This document shows, one piece after another, positions 53,257 through 64,000 of a stretch of DNA of 64,000 nt. The stretch spans positions 24,533,620-24,597,619 of the forward strand of contig OY821517.1 in the NCBI GenBank assembly GCA_963682025.1, read 5' to 3'. The position numbers were made by a program, and so were the translations under genes. Under the pieces are notes generated by a model, which made no database searches, was not told the DNA's origin, and saw nothing but the letters and a program-made list of their open reading frames with translations. The stretch is from Cordilura impudica (Eukaryota; Arthropoda; Insecta; Diptera; Scathophagidae). The first letter of the stretch is position 1. Each line of letters opens with the position of its first letter.

Positions 53257-56200
53257 GTAAGAATTATGTTGCATATAATTTAATGATAACGTTTTGTAAC
53301 AGGAGTGGGGGAGAGAATCTTATGCCGTTTTCTTTTCACAACATGTTGCCCTTTTTTGCCCTTTTTTGCCCTTTTTTGGAAAAGTATATTTTTTTATATA
53401 TTCTGAATTAAGAGCAACCCTATATTATATATCAATCGAAACGTCTCAAAGTGCTGTGTTCATATATGCAAATTTCATTATTATCCTCTTGGAAGTCATA
53501 GGGTGAAAATATTCAAAAAGGGGGAACAATGGCGAAATATTCTCACACTATGACCCGAAAGAAGTCAATGGCTGGAATTTTTTGTGATTTACGAGGGCTC
53601 GACTTTAAGACCTTTCGATTGATGTATAAGATAAGGTTGCTCTTAATTCAGAATATATAAAAAAATACACTTTTCGAAAAAAAGGCAAAAAAGGGCGACA
53701 TTTTTTGTCAGAAAAGAAAACGGCATTAGGTTCACAATTTTCATATTCTAGTTTATTTTGTAAATCAGATACAAAAAGTAAATATTTAAATTCACAACAT
53801 CATTAAGAAATCTGCAGGGCCCCTTTTTACGGAATATGAGTGGCTACATGTCATTATAAAAATGTGAAAATACAAAGTTTATAGTGTTTTATGTTTGTGA
53901 ACAAATTATTTAATTTTTTCAATAATGGTTCTCTTGGTAAATAAACGAGAAAAAAAATAAAAAAAATATATCAAATGAATTTCAGAAAATATCAATACAT
54001 ACATTTGATACTTTCTGAACTACAATTGATACTTTCTGAAATATAATTGATACTTTCTGAAATTAAATTGATGTTTTCTGAAACGCAACTGATTATTTAT
54101 GAAATACAATTGATGTTTTCTGAAATACAATTGATAATTACTGAAAATCGATTGATGTTTTCTGAAATACAATTGATACTTTCTGAAAATCAATTGATGT
54201 ATTCTGAAATACAATTGATACTTTCTGAAATTCTATTGATTTTTTCTGAAATACAACTGATACTTTCTGAAATACAATTGATACTTCCCGAAATTCAGTT
54301 GATGTTTTTGAAATACAATTGATTATTTCTGAAAATCAATTTGATAATTTCTGAAATACATTTGATGTTTTCTGAAATACAATTGATACTTCCCGAAATT
54401 CAGTTGATGTTTTCTGAAATACAACTGATGCTTTCTGAAAATCAATTAATGTTTTCTGAAATACAATTGATTATTTCTGAAAATCGATTGATGTTTTCTC
54501 AAAGACAATTGATACTTTCTGAAAATCAATTGACGTTTTCTGAAATACAATTGATTGTTTTCTGAAAAACAATTGCTAATTTCTGAAATCCATTTGATAT
54601 TTTCTGAAATACATTTGATGTTTTCTGAAATACATTTGATACTTTCTGAAATACAATTGATAATTTCTGAAATACATTCGATGTTTTCTGAAATACATTT
54701 GATACTTTCTGAAATACATTTGATGTTTTCTGAAATACATTTGATACTTTCTGAAATACAATTGATAATTTCTGAAATACATTCGATGTTTTCTGAAATA
54801 CATTTGATACTTTCTGAAATACATTTGATGTTTTCTGAAATACATTTGATACTTTCTGAAATACATTTGATACTTTCTGAAATACATTTGATGTTTTCTG
54901 AAATACATTTGATACTTTCTGAAATACATTTGATGTTTTCTGAAATACATTTGATGTTTTCTAAAATATATTTGATACTTTCTGAAATACAATTGATAAT
55001 TTCTGAAATACAATTGATGTTTTCTGAAATACAATTGATTATTTCTGAAAATCAATTGATATTTTCTGAAAATCAATTAACGTTTTCTGAAACACAATTG
55101 ATTATTTATGAAATATAATTGATGTTTTCTGAAATACAATCGATTATTTCTGAAAATCAATTGATGTTTTCTGAAGACAATTGACGTTTTCTGAAATACT
55201 ATTGTTTATTTCTGAAAATCAATTGATGTTTTCTAAAGTAAAATTGATAATTTCTGAAATACATTTGATACTTCCCGAAATTCAATTGACGTTTTCTGAA
55301 ATACAATTGATTATTTCTGAAAATCAATTGATGTTTTCTGATATACATTTGATACTTTCTGAAATACAATTGATAATTTCTGAAATACATTCGATGTTTT
55401 CTGAAATACATTTGATACTTTCTGAAATACATTTGATGTTTTCTGAAATACATTTGATACTTTCTGAAATACAATTGATAATTTCTGAAATACATTCGAT
55501 GTTTTCTGAAATACATTTGATACTTTCTGAAATACATTTGATGTTTTCTGAAATACATTTGATACTTTCTGAAATACATTTGATACTTTCTGAAATACAT
55601 TTGATGTTTTCTGAAATACATTTGATACTTTCTGAAATACATTTGATGTTTTCTGAAATACATTTGATGTTTTCTAAAATATATTTGATACTTTCTGAAA
55701 TACAATTGATAATTTCTGAAATACAATTGATGTTTTCTGAAATACAATTGATTATTTCTGAAAATCAATTGATATTTTCTGAAAATCAATTAACGTTTTC
55801 TGAAACACAATTGATTATTTATGAAATATAATTGATGTTTTCTGAAATACAATCGATTATTTCTGAAAATCAATTGATGTTTTCTGAAGACAATTGACGT
55901 TTTCTGAAATACTATTGATTATTTCTGAAAATCAATTGATGTTTTCTAAAGTAAAATTGATAATTTCTGAAATACATTTGATACTTCCCGAAATTCAATT
56001 GACGTTTTCTGAAATACAATTGATTATTTCTGAAAATCAATTGATGTTTTCTGATATACAATTGATACTTTCTGAAAATCAATTGATGTTTTCAGAAATA
56101 CACTTGATACTTTCTGAAATACAATTGATAATTTCTGAAATACATTCGATGTTTTCTGAAATACATTTGATACTTTCTGAAATACATTTGATGTTTTCTG

Positions 56201-59200
56201 AAATACATTTGATACTTTCTGAAATACATTTGATACTTTCTGAAATACATTTGATGTTTTCTGAAATACATTTGATACTTTCTGAAATACATTTGATGTT
56301 TTCTGAAATACATTTGATGTTTTCTAAAATATATTTGATACTTTCTGAAATACAATTGATAATTTCTGAAATACAATTGATGTTTTCTGAAATACAATTG
56401 ATTATTTCTGAAAATCAATTGATATTTTCTGAAAATCAATTAACGTTTTCTGAAACACAATTGATTATTTATGAAATATAATTGATGTTTTCTGAAATAC
56501 AATCGATTATTTCTGAAAATCAATTGATGTTTTCTGAAGACAATTGACGTTTTCTGAAATACTATTGATTATTTCTGAAAATCAATTGATGTTTTCTAAA
56601 GTAAAATTGCTAATTTCTGAAATCCATTTGATATTTTCTGAAATACAATTGATTGTTTTCTGAAAAACAATTGCTAATTTCTGAAATACATTTGATAATT
56701 TCTGAAATACATTTGATGTTTTCTGAAATACATTTGATACTTTCTGAAATACAATTGATAATTTCTGAAATACATTCGATGTTTTCTGAAATACATTTGA
56801 TACTTTCTGAAATACATTTGATGTTTTCTGAAATACATTTGATACTTTCTGAAATACATTTGATACTTTCTGAAATACATTTGATGTTTTCTGAAATACA
56901 TTTGATACTTTCTGAAATACATTTGATGTTTTCTGAAATACATTTGATGTTTTCTAAAATATATTTGATACTTTCTGAAATACAATTGATAATTTCTGAA
57001 ATACAATTGATGTTTTCTGAAATACAATTGATTATTTCTGAAAATCAATTGATATTTTCTGAAAATCAATTAACGTTTTCTGAAACACAATTGATTATTT
57101 ATGAAATATAATTGATGTTTTCTGAAATACAATCGATTATTTCTGAAAATCAATTGATGTTTTCTGAAGACAATTGACGTTTTCTGAAATACTATTGATT
57201 ATTTCTGAAAATCAATTGATGTTTTCTAAAGTAAAATTGATAATTTCTGAAATACATTTGATACTTCCCGAAATTCAATTGACGTTTTCTGAAATACAAT
57301 TGATTATTTCTGAAAATCAATTGATGTTTTCTGATACACAATTGATACTTTCTGAAAATCAATTGATGTTTTCAGAAATACACTTGATACTTTCTGAAAA
57401 TCAATTGATGTTTTCTGAAATACAATTGATACTTTCTCAAATACAATTGGAAAAGGTGTAGTAATTAAAAAACACACCTACATAAGTTTATTTTCGACTT
57501 CTTCAAAGTTGTACTAGCATTTAGCTTCTGAATGTATCAGGCAGCTATTCACAATAGATAATGGAAATTCAACTTTGTGTTAAATTTCATGCAAAATAAA
57601 GATGACAACAAATCTATGGAAGTCCATAAATAGAAAAGAAAAAAATACGTGGAAAGAGGAAACATTGACGAGAAAGGTTTATTTTTCTTTTTTCTTTAAA
57701 AAATTTAAGCGTTTTTAACAAAAACTATAAAGAAAATACTGCAACAAGATTTAGAAGAAATTCATACAACCAATTTTATATCAGGTCTCAATGAGAGAAA
57801 ATCTAAAGATGATATTGTTAACGCAAAAGGCAAAAATCTACTAGATTTATGCAATAATTATGGTTTTGTAATATTAAACGGCCGCACATTGGGTGATGAA
57901 AATGGTGAATATACATTTATGAGCAACGTGGGCAACTCTGTAAATGATATTTGTGCAACCGCACATGATGTTCTACAATATATTCAGAATTTTGAAATTG
58001 AATCAAAAATATGGTCAGATCACATGCCACTTAAATTGAAGCTGTGTATCAAAAATACCTGTGAAGATAATAAAAAGTTAAATTTAATGCCAAAGCTTAG
58101 ATGGAAAGATTCATACAAAGAAAATTATCAACAAAATCTCAAAAAAAATTTGCAAAATGTCCAAGGAGGATTTATGAACTAAAAGCAACTGATAGATGTA
58201 ATCAATAAATCTTTGCCAAACACCCAACAATTTAAAAATACCCCCAAATTCAAATCCAAATGGTTTAATTTCAAATGTATGAACGCGAGAGAAAAAGCGT
58301 TCGAATCGCTTAATGAATTTAGAAAAACAAATAATCCACAAGATAAAGACAAATACCTGCAGGCACATTTTGAGTACGTAGGTGAATGTAGAAAAAGAAA
58401 AAAGGAGTATTATGATGAAATTAACAATAAAATCAATAAGATAAATGATTCTAAGGAATGGTGGAAATTAGCTAGAGAAATAAGAGGTGATTGTATTAGA
58501 ATTGGAACATCTATACCGACTGATGAATTTAGAAAATATTTCGAGTCGTTACTTAACCAACCGAATTTGTCAAAAGACATTCAATATGCACCAATGTATC
58601 ATGTGGATTATGATTTGGACAAAAATATTACTCTACAGGAGATTAAAAACATCATCAAAAAGACAAAATTAGATAAAGCACCTGGAGCTGATAGAGTGCC
58701 GTATGAAATGTTTAAATATGCTACAGATGAATTTCTTACACAACTTTCTAACGCCTTTAATATAATTTTTGAAACGGGAAAGGTAGGAGAGGAGTTTGAG
58801 CGCAGTATTATATTTCCCATTTATAAAAAAGGAAACATAAATTCGACTTGCAATTACAGAGGAATTTCCTTTATGAACTGTGTGAAAAAACTTTTTGTGG
58901 GAATTATAAATTCTAGGCTGACAAACTCGGTTGAACAAAATAATATTCTAATCAATTTCAATCCGGCTTCAGACCACATTATTCAACAGTAGATAGCATT
59001 TATAATTTATCAGAAATAGTAAATTATAAACTGAACAAAAAGAAAAAGACTTTAAAGCCGCCTTCGATAGAGTGCCGAGGAAACCTCTTATATATAAGCT
59101 ACATTCTTTAGGTACGTCAACGAAAGTGGTCAACTTTATTGAAAATGTGTACAAACATACAAAGTCCGCAATGTGGACAGGAAAAGATTTTTCTTAATAC

Positions 59201-60507
59201 TTTGAAACTTATACTGGCATTAAACAAGGATGTCTCCTGTCCCCATTGCTCTTAACACTGTACTTAAATGACCTCCATGAGCATTTGGGAGGTGGTCTGA
59301 TGGTAGATGATATAAATATACGTTTGCTTATGTATGCGGATGATATAGTCTTATTGGCTGATGATATACAAATAATGAGAAATATGGTAAAGAACTTGGA
59401 AAGTTATTGTAAGCAGTGGAATATGGAGGTGAATATGCTTAAATCGGAAATGATGGTATTCAGAAAAGGAGGCAGGCTTGCATCAAGTGATAAGATAGAG
59501 TACAAAAATCAAGAAATTAAAATTGTGAATAATGAGTACAACTATTTAGGTGTAACTCTAACCCCGCAAACGAATTTTAGGAAACATATTGAAAAAAGAA
59601 ATATATCGTCTAAGAATAGCATTAATGCAAAGTGGAACAGTTTTCTAGATAATCCGAACATAAGCCTGAAATCTAAGTGGAAGCTTTTTCAATCAGTCTG
59701 CCGATCTATACAAGCATATGTAGCTCAGGTCTGGGGTTACTGTTTATTCGAGGAGGTAGACAAGTTATAGAGGTATTTCCTGAAGAGAATTCTAAAACTA
59801 CCAGACTTTACACCCAACTATGCTATACATTTTGGGCAAAGAAAATCAATGAAATAAGTAGAGAATTTGGGGTTCAATTTAACTTTGAAAATAATAGTAA
59901 CAATGGGTTCGAAATTGAATGATTTTGCTTTAAGAAATGAAATCAAGGGCAATTATGGAAATGCAACAACAAGCACATCAAGATTTTATAAATATTTGAA
60001 CCATAGTTTGGACATAAACTGTATCGAAAACTTGAGGAGTCAAAGGCCAATCTCAACCATTTTTAAAGCGAGATGCGGTATATTACCATTAAATTTAAAC
60101 AGTTTTAACACAACTGAAAACCATGCATGCACTTTATACAACACCGGCGAAAATGAAACAACACAACATTTCATGGCAAGATGTCCAATATTTAAAGAAC
60201 TACGAAACAGATTTCTTGGTAAACCAATTCTTAATGACAATGAAGTCATAAATATTTTGAATGGCCGAATATGTAACGACTGGAATTCACTTTATAATTA
60301 TGTTGAAAATGCTTTAAATTATAGAAAACTCATTATAGAGGAATTTATCTAAATTTTATACATGCCTATAAATATTAGTTATTTTTTATAAACATGTCTA
60401 GAACACTTTATACATTTATATTTATAACAGACGACATATATATGTCATTGTTAAATATTTATTTTCTTTCTTTATTTAAAAATGTTATTATATATTTTAA
60501 ATAAAGA

Positions 60508-60539
<32 letters not shown>

Positions 60540-63500
60540 AAGAAAATATGATATTAAGAAGATTTTACATGGTTTAAGTGCAGATAATAGAGTGAAGCAC
60601 AAGTCATAAATGAAAAAAATATCATAATATTTGAACCAATACACTCATAAACAATACATCAAAAATAAATTTGTTTTTTAAACGGGCAAAAATGGTCCAA
60701 AACCTTATTCCGAAGATTTTTTTTAATGACTTGACTTTCACAACTTTTTGCAAGTGGGTGCACTACAAAAGTAATACTCCATAAAACACAAATTTAAATG
60801 TTAGGTGACGTACAAAATTGCACTTCAACTATACATTGCACAATTAGAAAACAACAACATTTATTTAATACACCGTGACTAACGTTTTCCATAATTACAC
60901 TTTATCTCTGTTTTAAACTTTAAAGAAATATTTACGCTCAAAGTCTGTTAATATTTTCCCCCAATTGTTATCAACTCAAACTTATACTCAATCAGCTCAC
61001 TTTGATCGCGCGCCACAATTTAATTGTTGCCAATACAAACCGATTTAGTATATTTTTTTCTATCTGGGGTATTCAGACTGCAGTGGTTGTTTCAATTTAG
61101 CCGATTAACCACTAAACTTAGCCCTTTGTCATCAGATTTCGTAGAGTGAGAATTCATTCATACAAAAAATTAAAACAACAACAACAACTAAAATCAATAA
61201 GATTTTTGAAAGATGTTACTTTCCACGTAAAGCTATAACCTGTGCAGTTGGGAGCTTTTCAAAAACAACATGATTTGTTTATGGATATTTCATATGTAAT
61301 GGAAAGGGCTAAATGCGTTGGTGCTTCCACTATATTAGAAATCCGATTTACTTGCTCAGAATTGTGTTTGTTTCATTGAATTTTGGTATTGACTTGTTTT
61401 GCTGAGATGTTACTTCGATTTATTGATACACAGTGCGGAGAAAAAATTAGTAAATTTTGTAATGCCCCTAGATTTATTTGATTTCAAAAATAATATCTTA
61501 AAAACAAAATGTATTAAGATAATTAAAATTTCCAAAAGATTACTTTTATATATACAGTGAGTGAGAATAAAATGGAAACGTTTAACAAAAAATATTTTTG
61601 TTAAAACTATTTTATTAATTTAAAAATTCGTATGTTTTATTTATTTGAACTAGCAGATTCCAGCCCTCGAAATTCGAGCGCAAATTCTAGGAAAATTTAT
61701 TTTTTCATTAAATAAAGACCCTAAAAGTATGCTAATCAATTATAGCAAATTCACAAATCAACAATACAAACAAACTCATTTTTATTACAAACACATTAAC
61801 AAATTTAATAAACACACACATAGCATTGGATAATTTTATGTATGTGTTAGTAGAAACTTTAAATGTAATTTACTGAAAATAAAGGAAAAAATTAAAAATC
61901 TGTAAATCTGCAAAACAGCTAAAAGAAATACCTTTCAAATAACATACGTTTGGTCAAAATCGGGATAAAACGGTAGAACAAAACACCAGTCACAAGAAAT
62001 CGCCTAGCCTATTAATATTAGAGATTACTCAAAATAAAGGAAAAAATTTAAAAATCTGTAAATCTGCAAAACGGCTAAAAAGAATTACCTTTCCAATAAT
62101 ATACGCTTGGTCAAAATCGGGATAAAACGGTAGAACAAAACATCAGTCACAAGAAATCGCCTAGCCTATTAATATTATATATAATCTAACCCACAAAAAC
62201 AAAGTTTTTGTTAAAACTCTTTCTTTCCTTATGCATATGAGTTCCGAATCACCCCGTGACTGTGCGTTACTATGCGTGACTGTGCGTGGCTATGTCAAAG
62301 TTAATCTTTTTTCACAGCAAGCCTATCGACCAAGCTTCAGATCGATAGGATAATGGGAAATGGGATTTAAAACACTCCGTGACTGTGCGTAACTATGTCG
62401 AAGTTTAATCTTTCTTTACACCAAGCCTATCGACCAAGTTTCAGATTGATTGGTGAGGGGAATCTCTCCATATTTCTGAATGTGAACTTACAGAAATGTC
62501 AACAACATTTCGCTCAAAAATGTGCCCTACTTGATTTTTACAAAAGTTCAAAATTCCCAATAATTAATATTAACAATGAGAAATAAGATATTTTTTTAAA
62601 ACCTCTAAAAAAAAAGGGAAAACTAAACTGGAAAAAACCCCTAAATCTAGCAGGAAAACCTTCAAACTGGCAACACTGTTCCTAGCGCATATAATAGCGT
62701 TAACAACAATGCAAAATGTTGCTTTATTCTTAATGCATTAACAATATGACAAATAAAATAAAACAATAAGCTTCAGAGTCAAAGAGAGAGATATTACCAT
62801 AAAACAAAAGCAACTCGCATGTTCTCAATTTTACAACCGAGCTCTTTTTAATTTTATTTTCAGTTTAAATACGAACATGTATATAACCGATGTTACTTAG
62901 CCCTTTTCAATGCTCTCGGCAGTGATTCTGTAAAAAAAAACTCGCTAAAGTGGAGCTTTTTAATTTCTTTTTAAGTGCTTTAAGCACTTTTTAACTAATA
63001 AACATATATATATTTAAACCATTTTTTTTTTTATTTGTCGTTCGTAAATTATTATGAAATTATTGTGTTCATTTCATTACAGAACGAATATGGGCAAATT
63101 TCTCTCGAAAGTAAACAACCTCTTCAATATCGAGTGGATTTTCTGACTCCCAACGAAGTACCAAAATTAACAAAACTGACTGTCAATGGCCAAGACATTT
63201 GTTTATCAAATAACTGTAAGTAAAACTAATACATTTGCCAAGTAAACATACACATGTATTTTATGTCATGCAGTTATAATCGACACATAATTGTAAACAA
63301 TTTCAGATCCGCCACCAGCCATTAATTTTTTTCTAAATTATCGCACTACCACCCAAATTGTTCCTTCCAATCAGCCACAAACCTCTTTTCGACCCCAAAC
63401 ATTTAATCAGCATTTGCAGCCAACACAACCAGTAGCGGACGATGTTACTAGTTTTATTCCATTTGGGGGTAATTCACAATCTCTCCCAGAAGTCGCACAA

Positions 63501-64000
63501 CCTTTTCCGGAAGGCGTACAACGTTTTCTAAAAGTCACACAACCGGTGCAGCAAGTTATACAAACTCCCAAAAAAGATCAAGTGGTCAGCGATAGGCCAA
63601 TCGAATCAATTGCAGCGGCAACTTTTAGTAAACCTGTTCCACAAAATGGACAATGCGGGAAAGAAACTAGTATTGCAGGTTTTGTAGTTGGCGGCGAAGA
63701 GCTTTCGCGCGGTCAATTCCCATGGTTAACGGCCGTTTATCAAAAAATACAAGCCGACTTAAAATTCCTCTGTGGTGGTTCTTTAGTTTCGCCGAGAACA
63801 GTGGTTACTGCAGGACATTGTGTGAAACGATCCAATTTATCAGCAAATCGTTTGTTAGTCCACTTGGGACGTCACAACTTAGAGGACTTTAGTGATGAGA
63901 GCTATGTGGTCAGAAATATACAAAATCTTATTGTACATCCTGATTATAATCCGAATCTTTTCCCTGATGCTGATTTGGCAATACTGCAGTTACACAAATC
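53023..64000 (+). CDS. gd-like secreted S1 serine protease B (3' end outside window)
   Basis: Exons 53023-53256, 63083-63215 and 63307 to beyond 64000. Signal peptide (YTFLFVIIICKT), Gln-rich stretch, gd N domain (CPNYFQYFHDGSKYFGKISL to LTVNGQDIC), long Pro/Gln/Val linker (QPFPEGVQRFLKVTQPVQQV) and the S1 domain with VVGG at 249-252, His293 (TAGHC) and Asp345 (DADLAIL). The Ser part lies outside. P1 before VVGG is Phe, again non-tryptic. Splice phases match gd-A exactly and the protease part is closely similar, so this is a tandem duplicate. Linkers have diverged most. Confidence 0.87.
53323..53725. mobile_element. PIF/Harbinger-like MITE, copy 2
   Basis: TGCCGTTTTCTTTTC...end, inverted at 53695-53725, flanked by TTA (53320-53322, 53726-53728). 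403 bp, similar to 41439-41815 along its length, with an extra (CCCTTTTTTG)n at the left end. Confidence 0.7.
53985..57455. repeat. 21-bp satellite with higher-order organisation
   Basis: About 165 monomers of GATACTTTCTGAAATACATTT type (variants GATGTTTTCTGAAATACAATT, TGATTATTTCTGAAAATCAA). Because 21 is a multiple of three, both strands stay open, giving heptad peptides (SEIHLMF on plus, RKYQMYF on minus) that are not proteins. Marker variants such as ACACAATTGATTATTTATG recur near 55092, 55804, 56455 and 57085, indicating a higher-order unit of about 630-710 bp repeated at least four times. It lies in gd-B intron 1. Confidence 0.92.
57739..60535 (+). mobile_element. 5'-truncated LINE with 13-bp target duplication
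   Basis: Flanked by TATAAAGAAAATA at 57726-57738 and 60536-60548. The 3' end is a (CATA)n tract (60507-60535). It encodes, with several stops, the C-terminus of an APE endonuclease, a reverse transcriptase and a C-terminal Cys/His region. This layout marks a target-primed insertion truncated at the 5' end. Confidence 0.88.
57740..60352 (+). pseudogene. LINE ORF2-like endonuclease/reverse transcriptase, broken
   Basis: In order: end of APE endonuclease (FVILNGRTLGDENGEYTF, then WSDHMPLKL near 58015); RT start with KLDKAPGADRVPYEMFKY, FPIYKKGNINSTCNYRGIS (58213-58992); stop; AFDRVPRKPLIYKL and GIKQGCLLSPLLLTLYLNDL, LMYADDIVLLADDI (catalytic YADD, 59330 region), YNYLGVTLTPQTNFRKHI; stop at 59768; then RCGILPLNLNSF and CTLYNTGENETTQHFMARCP, a Cys/His motif common at the C-terminus of such elements. 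At least three stops or shifts. APE-type non-LTR; clade (CR1/jockey/I-like) not settled. Confidence 0.85.
60549..61649. other. gd-B intron, nothing assigned
   Basis: AT-rich, no ORF or repeat recognised. Confidence 0.3.
61650..62024 (-). mobile_element. Helitron H1 copy, minus orientation
   Basis: Left CTAGCAGATTCCAG with hairpin CTCGAAATTCGAG; right CCTATTAATATTAGAGA. A before, T after. 375 bp, the least interrupted H1 copy and useful as family reference. Confidence 0.82.
62026..62180 (-). mobile_element. Second H1 head, tandem to the full copy
   Basis: Repeats the last 150 bp (5' head on the minus strand) of the preceding Helitron: AATCTGTAAATCTGCAAAAC, GGTCAAAATCGGGATAAAAC, GAAATCGCCTAGCCTATTAA. 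A tandem partial copy abutting the full one. Confidence 0.75.
62183..62455 (-). repeat. Copy of the GTCACGCA satellite locus, inverted
   Basis: The terminal block (62183-62247) and then about two satellite units in reverse orientation (CCGTGACTGTGCGT, CAAAGTTAATC, GCCTATCGACCAAG). Same structure as 19362-20648, so this unit is dispersed. Confidence 0.75.
62456..63082. other. 3' part of gd-B intron 1, nothing assigned
   Basis: AT-rich, no repeat recognised; ends at the exon 2 acceptor. Confidence 0.3.
63083..63215 (+). CDS. gd-B exon 2
   Basis: Acceptor TTTCATTACAG|AAC, donor AACT|GTAAGT. 133 nt, phases as gd-A exon 2. Encodes QISLESKQPLQYRVDF and NEVPKLTKLTVNGQDIC. Two codons shorter than in gd-A. 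Confidence 0.86.
63307..64000 (+). CDS. gd-B exon 3 (runs off the window)
   Basis: Acceptor ACAATTTCAG|AT after a 91-nt intron. Encodes YPPPAINFF, the linker and the first half of the protease domain including His293 and Asp345. No donor seen before 64000. Confidence 0.86.

Noticed and set aside
53985..57455. CRISPR-like array
   Set aside because: Repeats are contiguous without unique spacers, in a eukaryotic intron.
54047..57461. Long heptad-repeat ORFs on both strands, coiled-coil-like
   Set aside because: The 21-bp satellite keeps all in-phase frames open; both strands equally, so no coding preference.

Overview
The window is eukaryotic, from an AT-rich, transposon-dense insect genome. 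It fits a higher fly (Diptera: Brachycera, probably a tephritid or calyptrate fly). The evidence is split genes with GT/AG introns, Drosophila-style Inr+DPE core promoters, gastrulation-defective (gd)-like clip-less S1 proteases, a rosa-type DD41D mariner, GTCY-bearing DINE-1/mini-me-like repeats and Ty3/gypsy, jockey, Transib and hAT relatives. Species cannot be fixed from the sequence alone.

Only two host genes are recognisable, a tandem pair of plus-strand gd-like secreted serine proteases. Copy A (transcription start about 21580, CDS 21849-35561) is complete in four exons encoding 487 aa. Copy B (start about 52782, CDS from 53023) shows exons 1, 2 and most of 3 before the window ends. Exon phases, splice sites, 5' leaders and core promoters correspond between the two. 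Introns 1 and 3 of A and intron 1 of B have been swollen to 5-10 kb by repeats.

1-21570 is intergenic and layered with mobile elements: foldback elements, a large palindrome split by a Helitron-like element and by a mariner with an intact transposase (5577-6894), a Transib element flanked by CGGCG (7109-10728), nested Helitrons (12620-14310), then a decayed copy of an uncharacterised protein family cut in two by a second Transib (15383-18408, TSD CATCG), and a GTCACGCA-rich satellite.

21849-35561 is gd-A. Intron 1 holds jockey and hAT remnants, A-rich simple repeats, a Helitron-like insertion, a SINE and a Helitron. Intron 3 holds about 3 kb of TTATCGA-rich satellite and a foldback element. 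35600-52770 is intergenic: more Helitrons including a helicase remnant, a PIF/Harbinger-like MITE, and a very young full-length Ty3/gypsy element (42412-50889) with apparently identical 472-bp LTRs. 53023-64000 is gd-B, with intron 1 carrying a second PIF-like MITE, a 3.4-kb 21-bp satellite with higher-order structure, a 5'-truncated LINE with a 13-bp target duplication, and Helitron/satellite copies.

The most notable points are the two RAG1-related Transib elements with RSS-like ends and exact 5-bp duplications, one of which interrupts an unnamed protein family so precisely that the reading frame can be followed across the empty site; the matched Inr/DPE promoters of the protease pair; three GC-rich direct repeats in the gypsy leader; and several empty-site comparisons inside the window that document transposition without target duplication.
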